A stretch of DNA of 64,000 nucleotides, taken from positions 1,537,001-1,601,000 of the forward strand of contig NZ_CP011039.1 in assembly GCF_000238255.3 (NCBI RefSeq), given 5' to 3'. The position numbers and the translations under genes are program-made. Positions 20,609 to 29,832 of the stretch are shown here, one piece after another. This DNA comes from Pseudoalteromonas spongiae UST010723-006 (GTDB taxonomy: Bacteria > Pseudomonadota > Gammaproteobacteria > Enterobacterales > Alteromonadaceae). A model generated the notes under the pieces. It saw nothing but the letters and a program-made list of their open reading frames with translations. It was not told where the DNA came from and made no database searches. Numbering within the stretch: position 1 is the stretch's first letter; each line of letters opens with the position of its first letter.

Positions 20609-22894
20609 ATGAACCAAGAGCTTTCAGTCAGTAAACGTGACGGTCGCAAGGAACCGCTTGACCTAGACAAAATTCACCGCGTTATTGCATGGGCAGCAGA
20701 AGGCCTAAATAACGTATCTGTATCGCAAGTAGAACTAAAATCACACATTCAGTTTTACGACGGTATCCGTACAGAAGATATTCACGAAACCATTATCAAA
20801 GCTGCTGCTGATCTAATTTCGAAAGAAACACCAGATTATCAGTACCTTGCTGCGCGTTTGGCAATTTTCCATTTGCGTAAGAAAGCCTATGGTAAATTTG
20901 AGCCACCGAAACTATATGATCATATGGTTAAGATGGTTGAAATGAACAAGTATGATCCACATCTACTTGCCGACTATAGCCTGCAGGAAATCGAAGAGCT
21001 TGACGCATATATTGATCATTCTCGTGATCTTACCTTCAGCTATGCTGCCGTTAAGCAGTTAGAAGGTAAATACCTTGTGCAAAACCGTGTTACCGGTGAG
21101 ATTTATGAAAGCGCGCAGTTCCTTTATATTTTAGTTGCAGCATGTTTATTCTCAAAATATCCGAAAGACACGCGTTTAGACTATGTAAAACGTTTTTATG
21201 ACGCGACATCGACGTTTAAGATCTCATTACCAACGCCAATTATGGCGGGTGTGCGTACCCCTACACGTCAATTCAGTTCATGCGTACTGATTGAATGTGA
21301 CGATAGTCTAGATTCAATTAATGCAACGTCATCGTCGATTGTAAAATACGTAAGCCAACGTGCTGGTATTGGTATTAATGCTGGTCGAATTCGCGCATTA
21401 GGTAGCCCAATTCGCAGCGGTGAAGCATTCCACACTGGCTGTATTCCTTTCTACAAGCACTTCCAAACGGCAGTTAAAAGCTGTTCACAAGGCGGTGTAC
21501 GTGGTGGCGCGGCAACCCTATTCTACCCGTTATGGCACTTAGAAGTTGAAAACCTACTGGTGCTTAAAAACAACCGTGGTGTTGATGACAACCGTGTTCG
21601 TCACTTAGATTACGGCGTTCAGTTTAACAAAGTAATGTATTCGCGTTTAATTAAAGACGATTACATCACGCTGTTTAGCCCGTCAGATGTGCCTGGTCTT
21701 TACGATGCATTCTTTGAAGATCAAGATGAGTTCGAGCGCTTATACGTACAATACGAACAAGATGAATCAATTCGTAAAAAACGTATTAAAGCGATTGAAT
21801 TATTCTCTATGTTTGCCCAAGAGCGTGCAAGCACAGGTCGTATTTACCTACAAAACGTAGACCACACAAATACACATAGCCCGTTTGATTCAAAAGTAGC
21901 ACCAATTCGTCAGTCTAACTTGTGTTTAGAAATTGCGCTTCCTACTAAGCCGTTAAAACACGTAATGGACGAAGAAGGTGAAATTGCACTGTGTACGCTT
22001 TCTGCGTTCAACCTAGGTGCGATTAAATCACTTGATGAATTAGACGAATTAGCAGAACTTGCTGTACGTGCACTAGATAACTTACTAGATTATCAAGATT
22101 ACCCTGTACCGGCTGCATATAACGCAACTATGGGTCGTCGTACGTTAGGTATTGGTGTAATTAACTACGCTTATTACCTTGCGAAAAACGGTGTTAAGTA
22201 TTCAGACGGTTCAGCAAACGCGTTAACTCACCGTACATTTGAGGCAATTCAATATTACTTAATGAAAGCGTCAAATGAACTTGCTAAAGAAAAAGGCGCA
22301 TGTCCTAAGTTTAACGAAACAACGTACGCAAAAGGCATTATGCCAATTGATACCTACAAGAAAGATCTTGATGCGGTATGTAATGAGCAATTGCACCTTG
22401 ATTGGGATGGCCTACGTGACAGCATTGTTAAACACGGTATGCGTAACTCAACGTTATCTGCGTTAATGCCGTCAGAAACGTCATCGCAAATCTCTAACGC
22501 AACCAATGGTATTGAGCCACCGCGTGGACACATCAGTGTTAAAGCGAGTAAAGACGGTATCTTAAAGCAAGTAGTACCAGAGTACGAGCGCTTGCAAGAT
22601 GCGTACGAGTTACTTTGGGATATTCCAAGCAACGATGGTTACTTGCAATTGGTGGGTATTATGCAGAAATTTATCGACCAAACCATTTCTGCTAACACAA
22701 ATTATGATCCAAATAAGTTTGAAGGCGGTAAAGTTCCAATGAAGCTATTGCTTAAGGATTTACTAACTGCATACAAACTTGGTGTTAAAACACTTTACTA
22801 CCACAACACCCGTGATGGTGCATCGGATTCTCAGGACGAGCTTAAGCCAGAGCCTGAAGATGATGGCTGTGCAGGCGGCGCGTGTAAGATCTAA
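20609..22894 (+). CDS. nrdA: Class Ia ribonucleoside-diphosphate reductase, alpha subunit
   Basis: A 761-residue protein, exactly the length of E. coli NrdA. It reduces NDPs to dNDPs with NrdB. An ATP-cone occupies the first ~90 residues. The active-site stretch NLCLEIALPT (equivalent to E. coli Cys439/Glu441) is present, and the shuttle cysteines Cys754 and Cys759 lie in the C-terminal GCAGGACKI. The ATG at 20609 was chosen over an in-frame TTG at 20585 because GCAGG lies 7 bases upstream and the length then matches the family. It is followed by nrdB and yfaE as in E. coli. Confidence 0.98.
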   Translation: MNQELSVSKRDGRKEPLDLDKIHRVIAWAAEGLNNVSVSQVELKSHIQFYDGIRTEDIHETIIKAAADLISKETPDYQYLAARLAIFHLRKKAYGKFEPPKLYDHMVKMVEMNKYDPHLLADYSLQEIEELDAYIDHSRDLTFSYAAVKQLEGKYLVQNRVTGEIYESAQFLYILVAACLFSKYPKDTRLDYVKRFYDATSTFKISLPTPIMAGVRTPTRQFSSCVLIECDDSLDSINATSSSIVKYVSQRAGIGINAGRIRALGSPIRSGEAFHTGCIPFYKHFQTAVKSCSQGGVRGGAATLFYPLWHLEVENLLVLKNNRGVDDNRVRHLDYGVQFNKVMYSRLIKDDYITLFSPSDVPGLYDAFFEDQDEFERLYVQYEQDESIRKKRIKAIELFSMFAQERASTGRIYLQNVDHTNTHSPFDSKVAPIRQSNLCLEIALPTKPLKHVMDEEGEIALCTLSAFNLGAIKSLDELDELAELAVRALDNLLDYQDYPVPAAYNATMGRRTLGIGVINYAYYLAKNGVKYSDGSANALTHRTFEAIQYYLMKASNELAKEKGACPKFNETTYAKGIMPIDTYKKDLDAVCNEQLHLDWDGLRDSIVKHGMRNSTLSALMPSETSSQISNATNGIEPPRGHISVKASKDGILKQVVPEYERLQDAYELLWDIPSNDGYLQLVGIMQKFIDQTISANTNYDPNKFEGGKVPMKLLLKDLLTAYKLGVKTLYYHNTRDGASDSQDELKPEPEDDGCAGGACKI

Positions 22895-22899
22895 ATCCC

Positions 22900-22929
22900 A
22901 GCGGGCAAAGTATACACTCTTTGCCCGCT
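22900..22929 (+). terminator. Hairpin between nrdA and nrdB
   Basis: AGCGGGCAAAG (22900-22910) pairs perfectly with CTTTGCCCGCT (22919-22929) around an 8-base loop. The following sequence is only moderately T-rich, so it may reduce read-through or protect the nrdA transcript rather than end it. Confidence 0.55.
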
Positions 22930-22958
22930 AGTTTGTTTTCTCTAGAGTTAATAATAAT

Positions 22959-24089
22959 ATGTCGTATTCAACATTTAGTCGCGAGCATAATGACCAACTA
23001 AAAGAACCAATGTTCTTTGGACAAACTGTTAATGTTTCGCGCTATGATCAACAAAAGCATCCTATTTTTGAAAAGCTAATTGAAAAGCAACTTTCGTTCT
23101 TCTGGCGTCCTGAAGAAGTTGACGTAAGCAAAGACCGCATCGACTTCGAGGGTTTACCAGAGCACGAAAAGCACATTTTCTTGAGTAACTTAAAATACCA
23201 AACACTACTTGATAGTGTACAAGGTCGTTCACCAAATGTTGCGTTACTCCCTATCGTATCAATTCCAGAACTTGAAACTTGGATTGAAACGTGGGCGTTC
23301 AGTGAAACAATTCACAGCCGTTCGTACACCCACATTATTCGCAATGTAACAAAACAGCCAGAACTGATTTTTGACGACATTGTTACCAATGAAAAAATTG
23401 CAGAGCGCGCAGAAGAAGTGACGCGTTACTATGATGAACTAATCAGCTTAACGACGATTTACAACGAATACGGTGAAGGCAAACACCAAATTAACGGTGA
23501 AGAAGTAAAGATCAATCTATTCGATCTTAAAAAGAAACTGTATCTTTGCATCATGTCAGTAAACATTTTAGAAGCAATCCGCTTCTATGTTAGTTTTGCT
23601 TGCTCGTTTGCGTTTGCAGAACGTGAATTGATGGAAGGTAATGCGAAAATCATCAAGCTTATCGCACGTGATGAAGCGCTTCACTTATCGGGCACACAGC
23701 ACATTCTAAACATTATGCAAGAAGGTGATGACGACCCTGAAATGGCCATTGTTGCAGCGCAATGCCGCGAAGAATCGATTGCAATGTTCACCAAGGCAGC
23801 AGAGCAAGAAAAAGAATGGGCAGAATACTTATTCAAAGACGGCTCAATGATTGGCTTAAACAAAGACATTCTTTGCCAGTATGTTGAATACATTACAAAT
23901 GTACGTATGGCAGCCGTTGGTTTACCAACTGTATTTGAAACCAGCTCAAACCCAATTCCTTGGATCAACGCGTGGTTAGTTTCAGATAACGTACAGGTAG
24001 CACCACAAGAAGCTGAAATTAGTTCTTACCTTGTCGGTCAAATTGATTCAGAAGTAAATGCTTCTGACTTTGGTGACTTTGATCTTTGA
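22959..24089 (+). CDS. nrdB: Class Ia ribonucleoside-diphosphate reductase, beta subunit
   Basis: A 376-residue ferritin-like protein, the same length as E. coli NrdB, holding the diiron centre and tyrosyl radical used by NrdA. Iron ligands are visible in [15 protein letters not shown] and [12 protein letters not shown]. The end of the gene (DFGDFDL) overlaps the yfaE start by 1 bp (TGATG), so the ferredoxin is coupled to it. It is separated from nrdA by a hairpin-bearing 64-bp gap. Confidence 0.98.
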   Translation: MSYSTFSREHNDQLKEPMFFGQTVNVSRYDQQKHPIFEKLIEKQLSFFWRPEEVDVSKDRIDFEGLPEHEKHIFLSNLKYQTLLDSVQGRSPNVALLPIVSIPELETWIETWAFSETIHSRSYTHIIRNVTKQPELIFDDIVTNEKIAERAEEVTRYYDELISLTTIYNEYGEGKHQINGEEVKINLFDLKKKLYLCIMSVNILEAIRFYVSFACSFAFAERELMEGNAKIIKLIARDEALHLSGTQHILNIMQEGDDDPEMAIVAAQCREESIAMFTKAAEQEKEWAEYLFKDGSMIGLNKDILCQYVEYITNVRMAAVGLPTVFETSSNPIPWINAWLVSDNVQVAPQEAEISSYLVGQIDSEVNASDFGDFDL

Positions 24090-24352
24090 TGAGCAAAGTT
24101 ACTGTTGTAAATACTGATCAGAGTCTTGAATTCGACTCTGATCAGCCAAATCTACTCACCTTCTTAGAAAAAAATAAAATCCAAACACAATTTCACTGCC
24201 GTGAAGGGTTTTGCGGTGCCTGCCGCTGTAAGCTAGTCAGTGGCAAGGTCGACTACCAACAGGAACCATTGGCATTTGTTCGTAAAGGTGAGATTTTATT
24301 GTGTTGCGCCACGCCACTTGAAGATATCGAAATAGACATTCCAAAGTTTTAA
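24089..24352 (+). CDS. yfaE: 2Fe-2S ferredoxin for NrdB cofactor maintenance (YfaE)
   Basis: An 87-residue plant-type 2Fe-2S ferredoxin. The cluster-binding cysteines lie in HCREGFCGACRCK and LLCCATPLED. In E. coli YfaE reduces the diferric NrdB to regenerate the tyrosyl radical. The ATG at 24089 overlaps the nrdB stop (TGATG); a TTG one codon earlier lies within nrdB and is less likely. Position and family agree. Confidence 0.94.
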   Translation: MSKVTVVNTDQSLEFDSDQPNLLTFLEKNKIQTQFHCREGFCGACRCKLVSGKVDYQQEPLAFVRKGEILLCCATPLEDIEIDIPKF

Positions 24353-24415
24353 AGCTGCCTACTCCTCTTTCTGTATTTCGCCGTAATAATTCCGTAATTA
24401 GAAACAATTAATATA

Positions 24416-24470
24416 TGTAATGATATAACAATTTATTTATTTGTACGTGCGATGATGTTACAGTATCACA
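24416..24470 (+). promoter_or_regulatory. Two Zur-like boxes upstream of the TonB receptor
   Basis: TGTAATGATATAACA (24416-24430) matches 13 of 15 positions, and TGTTACAGTATCACA (24456-24470) 12 of 15, of the gammaproteobacterial Zur core TGTTATAATATAACA, counted by eye. Both lie between yfaE and the receptor start at 24508. Zur represses zinc-uptake genes when zinc is abundant. Assignment is inference supported by the His-rich product. Confidence 0.6.
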
Positions 24471-24507
24471 TAACACGTATTTTTTTAATCTTACTGAAGT
24501 ATTCGTT

Positions 24508-26955
24508 ATGAAAAAATCTCTCATTAGCTTGGCAGTGCTAAGCGTAGTATTCCCTCTTAGCTCACACGCTGCACAGATTTCAGGACAATTAACTGATAAT
24601 TCAGGCAAGCCAATTACTGGTGTTGCAGTGCATGTTCATGGTAAAGAAAAAACTGTTACAACCAACAGTGAAGGTCAATATCAAATTGAACTGGATGCTG
24701 ATAGCCAGCTACATTTCAGTAAAGATGGTTTTCTAGACAAACGCATTAGCGTTAAAAACCAAGCGCAAACAATCAATTTTGTACTAGAAAAATCATCAAT
24801 TGAAGCAATCACTGTATATGCTTCAGCGCTTCACAAAAGTAACCTTGAGATGGCCTCTCCTGTAGCAGTGCTTGCAGGAGACGAGCTCAAAGATAAATCA
24901 TCTAATACACTCGGTGAAACCCTAAATAGACTACCGGGTGTTAGCCAAACATATTTTAGTTCTGTCGCGTCTTCACCTGTTATTCGAGGTTTAGATGGCC
25001 CACGTGTACGCGTTATGCAAAATGGTTTAGAAAGTAGTGATGCATCGCGCGTTGGCCCTGATCACGCAAACACCAACGAAACATTAAGCGCAGAACAAAT
25101 TGAAGTACTGCGTGGACCAGCAACATTGCTGTATGGTTCAGGAGCAATTGGCGGTGTAGTGAATGTGGTCGATGGCCGTATTCCGACAACTAACTACGAG
25201 TCGTTAGAAGGTGCTGTTGAATATAAACACGATACCGTTAACGAAGGCAATACAGCAGCATTTGTACTAAATGGTGGTGATAATGGCTTTAATTTCCATC
25301 TCGATGGTTTAAAACGTAAAACTGAAGACACCGAAGTGCCAAAGTTTGAAGCGCATCACGAAGAGCACGAAGAAGAGCATGAAGGCGAAGACCACGCAGA
25401 TGAGCATGACGAAGAAGTATTAGATTCAATTGAAAACAGTTTTATTGACACAACTGCATTCAATTTAGGCACAAGCTATGTGAACGAACACCTAGTTGTA
25501 GGGGTTTCTTATGGCAAGATTGAATCAGACTACGGTATTCCGGGCCACTCTCATGCACACCACGACCATGATCATGGACATGAACACGAAGAAGAAGACC
25601 ATGGGCATGAAGATGAGCACGAAGAACATGGCGATGTATTCGCTCGATTAACTCAAGACCGTTATCAAGCGCGTTTTACATACAGCCTACATGATTCTAT
25701 GATTGAGCGTTTTGATGTGAAACTTGGTTATACTGATTACCGCCACGCCGAAATCGAAGAAGGCATGGAAGGCACTGTATTTACCAACGAATCGAAAGAA
25801 TTACGTGCAACTGCTGAACATAACCTATTAGGTTGGCACGGTGTCGTAGGTTACCACTACTATGATTCGGATTACGGTGCTGATGGTGCAGAAGCATTTA
25901 CCCCACACAGCGATACAACACAGCATGCACTTTTCGTATTGGAAGAAAAAACGTTTGGCGATTTTCGCGTTGAGTTGGGTGGTCGTTTTGAAAATACAGA
26001 AATCGATGCACCAGAAATTCACCTTGGTCATGACGAACACGACCATGAAACGCATGGTGATGAAGATCATCACGGTGAAGAATACGCATACATTGGTGAA
26101 TTCGATAGCGTAAGTTTATCTGCAGGCTCTATCTGGAATTTCAAAGAAGGTCATTCGGTAGCGCTTTCTCTTGGTCATTCAGAACGTGCGCCAAGTGCAG
26201 CTGAGCTACTATCAAATGGTCTGCATATTGCAACAAGCACATATGATCTTGGTCTAGGCTATGAAATTGAAGACGGTGAAATTCATTTTGAGCCTGAAAA
26301 CATTGAAAGCGAAACATCAAATAATATCGACCTAACGCTACGTAAGTTCAATGGCGATTTTGGCTATACCATAAACGCTTTTTATAATCAGATTGATAAC
26401 TTCTATTTCCAGCAAGATACAGGGTTGGTAATTGATGCACACCATGACGAAATGCTTTCTATGGACGAGTATTTATCGCATGGTCACGATGCAGATGAAG
26501 CAACACGTGTTTTCCAATATCAATATGCAGATGTTGATTTGTACGGTATTGAGTTTGATGTTCACTATCAAGTAAATAATCAACTGCTAGTAAAATTAAT
26601 TGGTGATCATATTCGCAACGATGTTAAAGACTCATCGGAATATTTACCGCGTTTCCCGCAAAATAAATTAGGTTTTGAAGCTGAATATGACTGGCATGCA
26701 TTGCAAGTAAACTTTGCTGCTACGCATTACTTTGAGCAAGACAAGTTAGGCGCACACGAAACTCACACCGACAGCTACACATTATTTGATGTATCTGCGA
26801 AGTATAATCTTGATGTGTTAAACACTGATTCGTTTGTATTTGCAAAAGTGCAAAATATTACAGACGAACTTGCTTTCAGCCATACTTCGTTTATTAAAGA
26901 TATCGCACCATTACCAGGTCGTAACGTACAGTTAGGCCTACGCGTTTATTTCTAA
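24508..26955 (+). CDS. TonB-dependent outer-membrane receptor, zinc type, histidine-rich (ZnuD-like)
   Basis: An 815-residue TonB-dependent receptor. A signal peptide covers residues 1-22 (cleavage after SHA). A carboxypeptidase-regulatory-like domain follows (about 23-95), then the plug (about 105-225, with RGLDGPRVRVMQNGL and LRGPATLLYGSGAIGG), then the beta-barrel ending in phenylalanine (GLRVYF). Three His/Asp/Glu-rich insertions at about 283-303, 347-374 and 505-522 lie in predicted extracellular loops, as in ZnuD-type zinc importers. Together with two Zur-like boxes upstream this points to high-affinity zinc uptake across the outer membrane. Copper or nickel cannot be excluded from sequence alone. 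A terminator follows. Confidence 0.88.
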   Translation: MKKSLISLAVLSVVFPLSSHAAQISGQLTDNSGKPITGVAVHVHGKEKTVTTNSEGQYQIELDADSQLHFSKDGFLDKRISVKNQAQTINFVLEKSSIEAITVYASALHKSNLEMASPVAVLAGDELKDKSSNTLGETLNRLPGVSQTYFSSVASSPVIRGLDGPRVRVMQNGLESSDASRVGPDHANTNETLSAEQIEVLRGPATLLYGSGAIGGVVNVVDGRIPTTNYESLEGAVEYKHDTVNEGNTAAFVLNGGDNGFNFHLDGLKRKTEDTEVPKFEAHHEEHEEEHEGEDHADEHDEEVLDSIENSFIDTTAFNLGTSYVNEHLVVGVSYGKIESDYGIPGHSHAHHDHDHGHEHEEEDHGHEDEHEEHGDVFARLTQDRYQARFTYSLHDSMIERFDVKLGYTDYRHAEIEEGMEGTVFTNESKELRATAEHNLLGWHGVVGYHYYDSDYGADGAEAFTPHSDTTQHALFVLEEKTFGDFRVELGGRFENTEIDAPEIHLGHDEHDHETHGDEDHHGEEYAYIGEFDSVSLSAGSIWNFKEGHSVALSLGHSERAPSAAELLSNGLHIATSTYDLGLGYEIEDGEIHFEPENIESETSNNIDLTLRKFNGDFGYTINAFYNQIDNFYFQQDTGLVIDAHHDEMLSMDEYLSHGHDADEATRVFQYQYADVDLYGIEFDVHYQVNNQLLVKLIGDHIRNDVKDSSEYLPRFPQNKLGFEAEYDWHALQVNFAATHYFEQDKLGAHETHTDSYTLFDVSAKYNLDVLNTDSFVFAKVQNITDELAFSHTSFIKDIAPLPGRNVQLGLRVYF

Positions 26956-26974
26956 TACCCGAGAAAATACCAAC

Positions 26975-27003
26975 AAAAAGGGCGTATTAACACGCCCTTT
27001 TTT
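26975..27003 (+). terminator. Rho-independent terminator of the TonB receptor gene
   Basis: AAAAAGGGCGT (26975-26985) pairs with ACGCCCTTTTT (26992-27002) around a 6-base loop, followed by T. Confidence 0.92.
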
Positions 27004-27188
27004 ATTGTCTACCTGTAGTAACATACCGAGAAATCATCAATATAAACGTCATCAAATGGCATGTTGCCATATCACAAAGGGTTATTGTTTAGCCTGTTAG
27101 CCGCTAAATCAATGATAGTTATCTGAAACATTCCTACAATCTGCTAAAATTCTATTAAATTTATAATAAAACCCTACCTGAGGCTTTT

Positions 27189-27902
27189 GTGAAAATAACA
27201 ACACATCTTGTATCACTCGCAGCGCTTTGTCTTTCAACAACGGTTTCTGCAAAAACACATTTCTCTGACTTTAGTGTGAGTTACTTAAACGGTAATAACT
27301 ATGAAGTAGGCGACAATAAAAAACAAATCGTAACGCTAGAACACTTTGCGGTTACAAGCTGGGGAGACAGCTTTACTTTTGTTGACCGTTTGGAGTCTGA
27401 CAATGGTGATAAAGAAACCTACGGCGAATTTTCGCCACGCTTTAAAATCACCGACTTTGAAAACAATCCCGTTAAAGCACTTTACGTTGCCACTACAATT
27501 GAGTACGGCACGTTTTCATCCCATGATGGTTTTGGTTCAAGCTTAACAAACTACTTATACGGCGTAGGTGCTGGGTTTGATGTGCCCTACTTTGATTTTT
27601 TCAATGTAAACCTATACTACCGTAACAATGAGCATGGTGATAATAACTACCAAACAACCGTTACATGGGGTTTACCAATCGGACCGCTTTATTATGATGG
27701 TTTTATTGATTATGCAACAAGCAGAGACAACAGCGACGCACAGATGAATTTCACGTCGCAGCTAAAATATGATGTTGCCCCGCATTTAAATATCGATTCA
27801 AAATTATACCTAGGTATCGAATACGTTTATTGGCTTGATAAATTTGGTATACGTGGTGTTGACGAAAACAATGTTAATTTACTAGTTAAGTATCATTTTT
27901 AA
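27189..27902 (+). CDS. Tsx/OmpK family outer-membrane channel protein
   Basis: A 237-residue outer-membrane protein of the nucleoside-channel Tsx/OmpK family. A signal peptide covers about 1-21 (ending VSA-K). The rest alternates aromatic/hydrophobic beta strands, includes FVDRLESDNGD and ends in a C-terminal phenylalanine, as barrels do. I recognise the Vibrio OmpK-like N-terminal pattern (FSDFSVSYLNGNNYEVGDN). The start is GTG at 27189 with CTGAGG 5-6 bases upstream. Likely substrates are nucleosides, but that is family inference. Flanked by terminators, so probably monocistronic. Confidence 0.82.
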   Translation: MKITTHLVSLAALCLSTTVSAKTHFSDFSVSYLNGNNYEVGDNKKQIVTLEHFAVTSWGDSFTFVDRLESDNGDKETYGEFSPRFKITDFENNPVKALYVATTIEYGTFSSHDGFGSSLTNYLYGVGAGFDVPYFDFFNVNLYYRNNEHGDNNYQTTVTWGLPIGPLYYDGFIDYATSRDNSDAQMNFTSQLKYDVAPHLNIDSKLYLGIEYVYWLDKFGIRGVDENNVNLLVKYHF

Positions 27903-27905
27903 ACT

Positions 27906-27935
27906 AAAAAGCCCTGCATATTTGCAGGGCTTTTT
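27906..27935. terminator. Bidirectional Rho-independent terminator
   Basis: AAAAAGCCCTGCA (27906-27918) pairs with TGCAGGGCTTTTT (27923-27935) around 4 bases. It serves the OmpK-like gene (plus) and the convergent malic enzyme gene (minus). Confidence 0.92.
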
Positions 27936-27952
27936 ATTATCACACGATAAAC

Positions 27953-29647
27953 TTAAATGCTTACGCGCTTGTAATCACGATATTCAGGTAACCAGTAGTT
28001 CTTTTCAATTAGGCTCGCTAATTTTTCATCTGAAATCTCAAGCGCCACACCTTGTTCAATGGCTTTTTTCGCAACGTTAAACGCAATCTTTTTAGAAAGC
28101 GATTCAACTTTAGTTAGCGGCGGCAACAAGCTACCTTCGCCTGTATTTGCTCTTGGCGATTCTGCGGCAAGGGTTTCACTTGCCACCATTAACATTTCGT
28201 CGGTAATACGCTTGGCACCCACTGCAACTACACCTAGGCCAATGCCTGGGAAAATATAGCTATTGTTACATTGTGGAATAATGTGCTCTTTGCCATTAAA
28301 GGTAACTGGTTCAAATGGGCTACCCGTTGCCACTATTGCCTCACCGTTGGTCCACGCAATCACGTCTTCAGGCATCGCTTCAACTTGTTTGATTGGGTTA
28401 CTTAACGGGAAGATAATCGGCTGCTGACTACCTTGGTGCATTGCCTTAATTACCTGCTCAGTAAATAGACCCGGTTGACCCGATACACCAATTAAAATAT
28501 TTGGTTTTGCGCAGTTCATTACATCGAGCAAAGATGCATAATCGCCGCTGTAATTCCAATCGCTAATGGCGTCTTTTTTCTGTGTTAATACTTGTTGGAA
28601 GTCACGTAAATCACCCATACCTTCGGTTAATAAACCAAAACGGTCAACCATAAAGATTTGCGAACGCGCCTGCGCTTCACTAATACCTTCACTTACCATT
28701 TGCGCAATAATTTGCTCGGCAATCCCACAACCCGCAGAACCGGCGCCAACAAATACCACTTTTTGTGCAGATAGCGCTTCACCTTTAACACGACACGCAG
28801 CCAATAATGAACCTACGGTAACCGAAGCTGTGCCTTGAATATCATCGTTAAAGCTACAAATGCGGTCACGGTAACGTTGTAATAACGGCATTGCGTTTGG
28901 TTGTGCAAAGTCTTCAAACTGCAACATAACATTTGGCCAACGGCGTTTAACTGCGTTAATAAATAGCTCTAAAAACTCGTCGTATTGTTCTTGCGAAATA
29001 CGCTTATGACGACGCCCCATATACATAGGATCATCCAGTAGCGCTTGGTTATTCGTACCCACATCAAGCATTACCGGTAATGTATACGCTGGGCTAATGC
29101 CGCCTACTGCGGTATAAAGTGATAATTTACCAATAGGAATACCCATACCACCAATACCTTGGTCACCTAAACCAAGAATACGCTCACCGTCAGTAACTAC
29201 GATTACTTTTACTTTACCTTTGGTGGCGTTACGTAAAATATCATCGATACTATGGCGGTCTTCATACGAAATAAATAGACCGCGGTGTTTACGATAAATA
29301 TCAGAAAAACGCTCACACGCCTCACCTACCGTTGGGGTATAAATAATCGGCATCATTTCTTCTAAGTGATCACGTACTAAACGGAAGAACAAGGTCTCGT
29401 TAGTGTCGTGAATGGCACGTAAGTAAATGTGCTTATTTAAGTTATTGGTGAAGCTTTTGTACTGCTGATAACAACGCTCAACTTGTTCTTCGATTGATTC
29501 AAAAATTGGCGGCAATAAACCCGCTAAGTTAAACTGTTCGCGTTCGCGCTGGCTAAAAGCACTGCCTTTATTTAATAGTGGTGTTTCAATTAGCGTCGGC
29601 CCAGCATAAGGGATGTACAAATAATTTTTATGTGTGTGTTCTGTCAT
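27953..29647 (-). CDS. maeA: NAD-dependent malic enzyme (oxaloacetate-decarboxylating)
   Basis: A 564-residue malic enzyme (565 in E. coli MaeA) that converts malate to pyruvate and CO2 with reduction of NAD+. The malate-binding [13 protein letters not shown] segment, catalytic-region [20 protein letters not shown] and dinucleotide-binding [12 protein letters not shown] are all clear. Cytoplasmic. It is convergent with the OmpK-like gene and shares its terminator. The long form with this N-terminal [14 protein letters not shown] pattern is typical of MaeA rather than of the MaeB/phosphotransacetylase fusion. Confidence 0.95.
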   Translation of the reverse strand: MTEHTHKNYLYIPYAGPTLIETPLLNKGSAFSQREREQFNLAGLLPPIFESIEEQVERCYQQYKSFTNNLNKHIYLRAIHDTNETLFFRLVRDHLEEMMPIIYTPTVGEACERFSDIYRKHRGLFISYEDRHSIDDILRNATKGKVKVIVVTDGERILGLGDQGIGGMGIPIGKLSLYTAVGGISPAYTLPVMLDVGTNNQALLDDPMYMGRRHKRISQEQYDEFLELFINAVKRRWPNVMLQFEDFAQPNAMPLLQRYRDRICSFNDDIQGTASVTVGSLLAACRVKGEALSAQKVVFVGAGSAGCGIAEQIIAQMVSEGISEAQARSQIFMVDRFGLLTEGMGDLRDFQQVLTQKKDAISDWNYSGDYASLLDVMNCAKPNILIGVSGQPGLFTEQVIKAMHQGSQQPIIFPLSNPIKQVEAMPEDVIAWTNGEAIVATGSPFEPVTFNGKEHIIPQCNNSYIFPGIGLGVVAVGAKRITDEMLMVASETLAAESPRANTGEGSLLPPLTKVESLSKKIAFNVAKKAIEQGVALEISDEKLASLIEKNYWLPEYRDYKRVSI

Positions 29648-29750
29648 TGTATTCTTGGTGGTGTGTTGTAATAGCTTTAATTATTAGACTAAAGTTTAAA
29701 AATGCAAAACTATAAGATAAATAACGAATAATTGAAAACATTATCTAAGT

Positions 29751-29807
29751 AGCAACACGTTAAAGCAATGATTCTTGCCTCAAATTAACCAAGTTTAACG
29801 TATTGCT
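29751..29807. repeat. Inverted repeat between ggt and maeA
   Basis: AGCAACACGTTAAA (29751-29764) pairs with TTTAACGTATTGCT (29794-29807), 13 of 14 positions, around 29 bases. There is no T-run, so it is not a classic terminator. It could be a hairpin at the end of ggt or an operator for maeA. Confidence 0.35.
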
Positions 29808-29832
29808 ATCAATCTATTTACTTTGCCGCAGG

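Noticed and set aside
20407..20670. Minus-strand 87-codon frame before nrdA
   Set aside because: It overlaps the nrdA start and promoter region, has no SD and no family resemblance.
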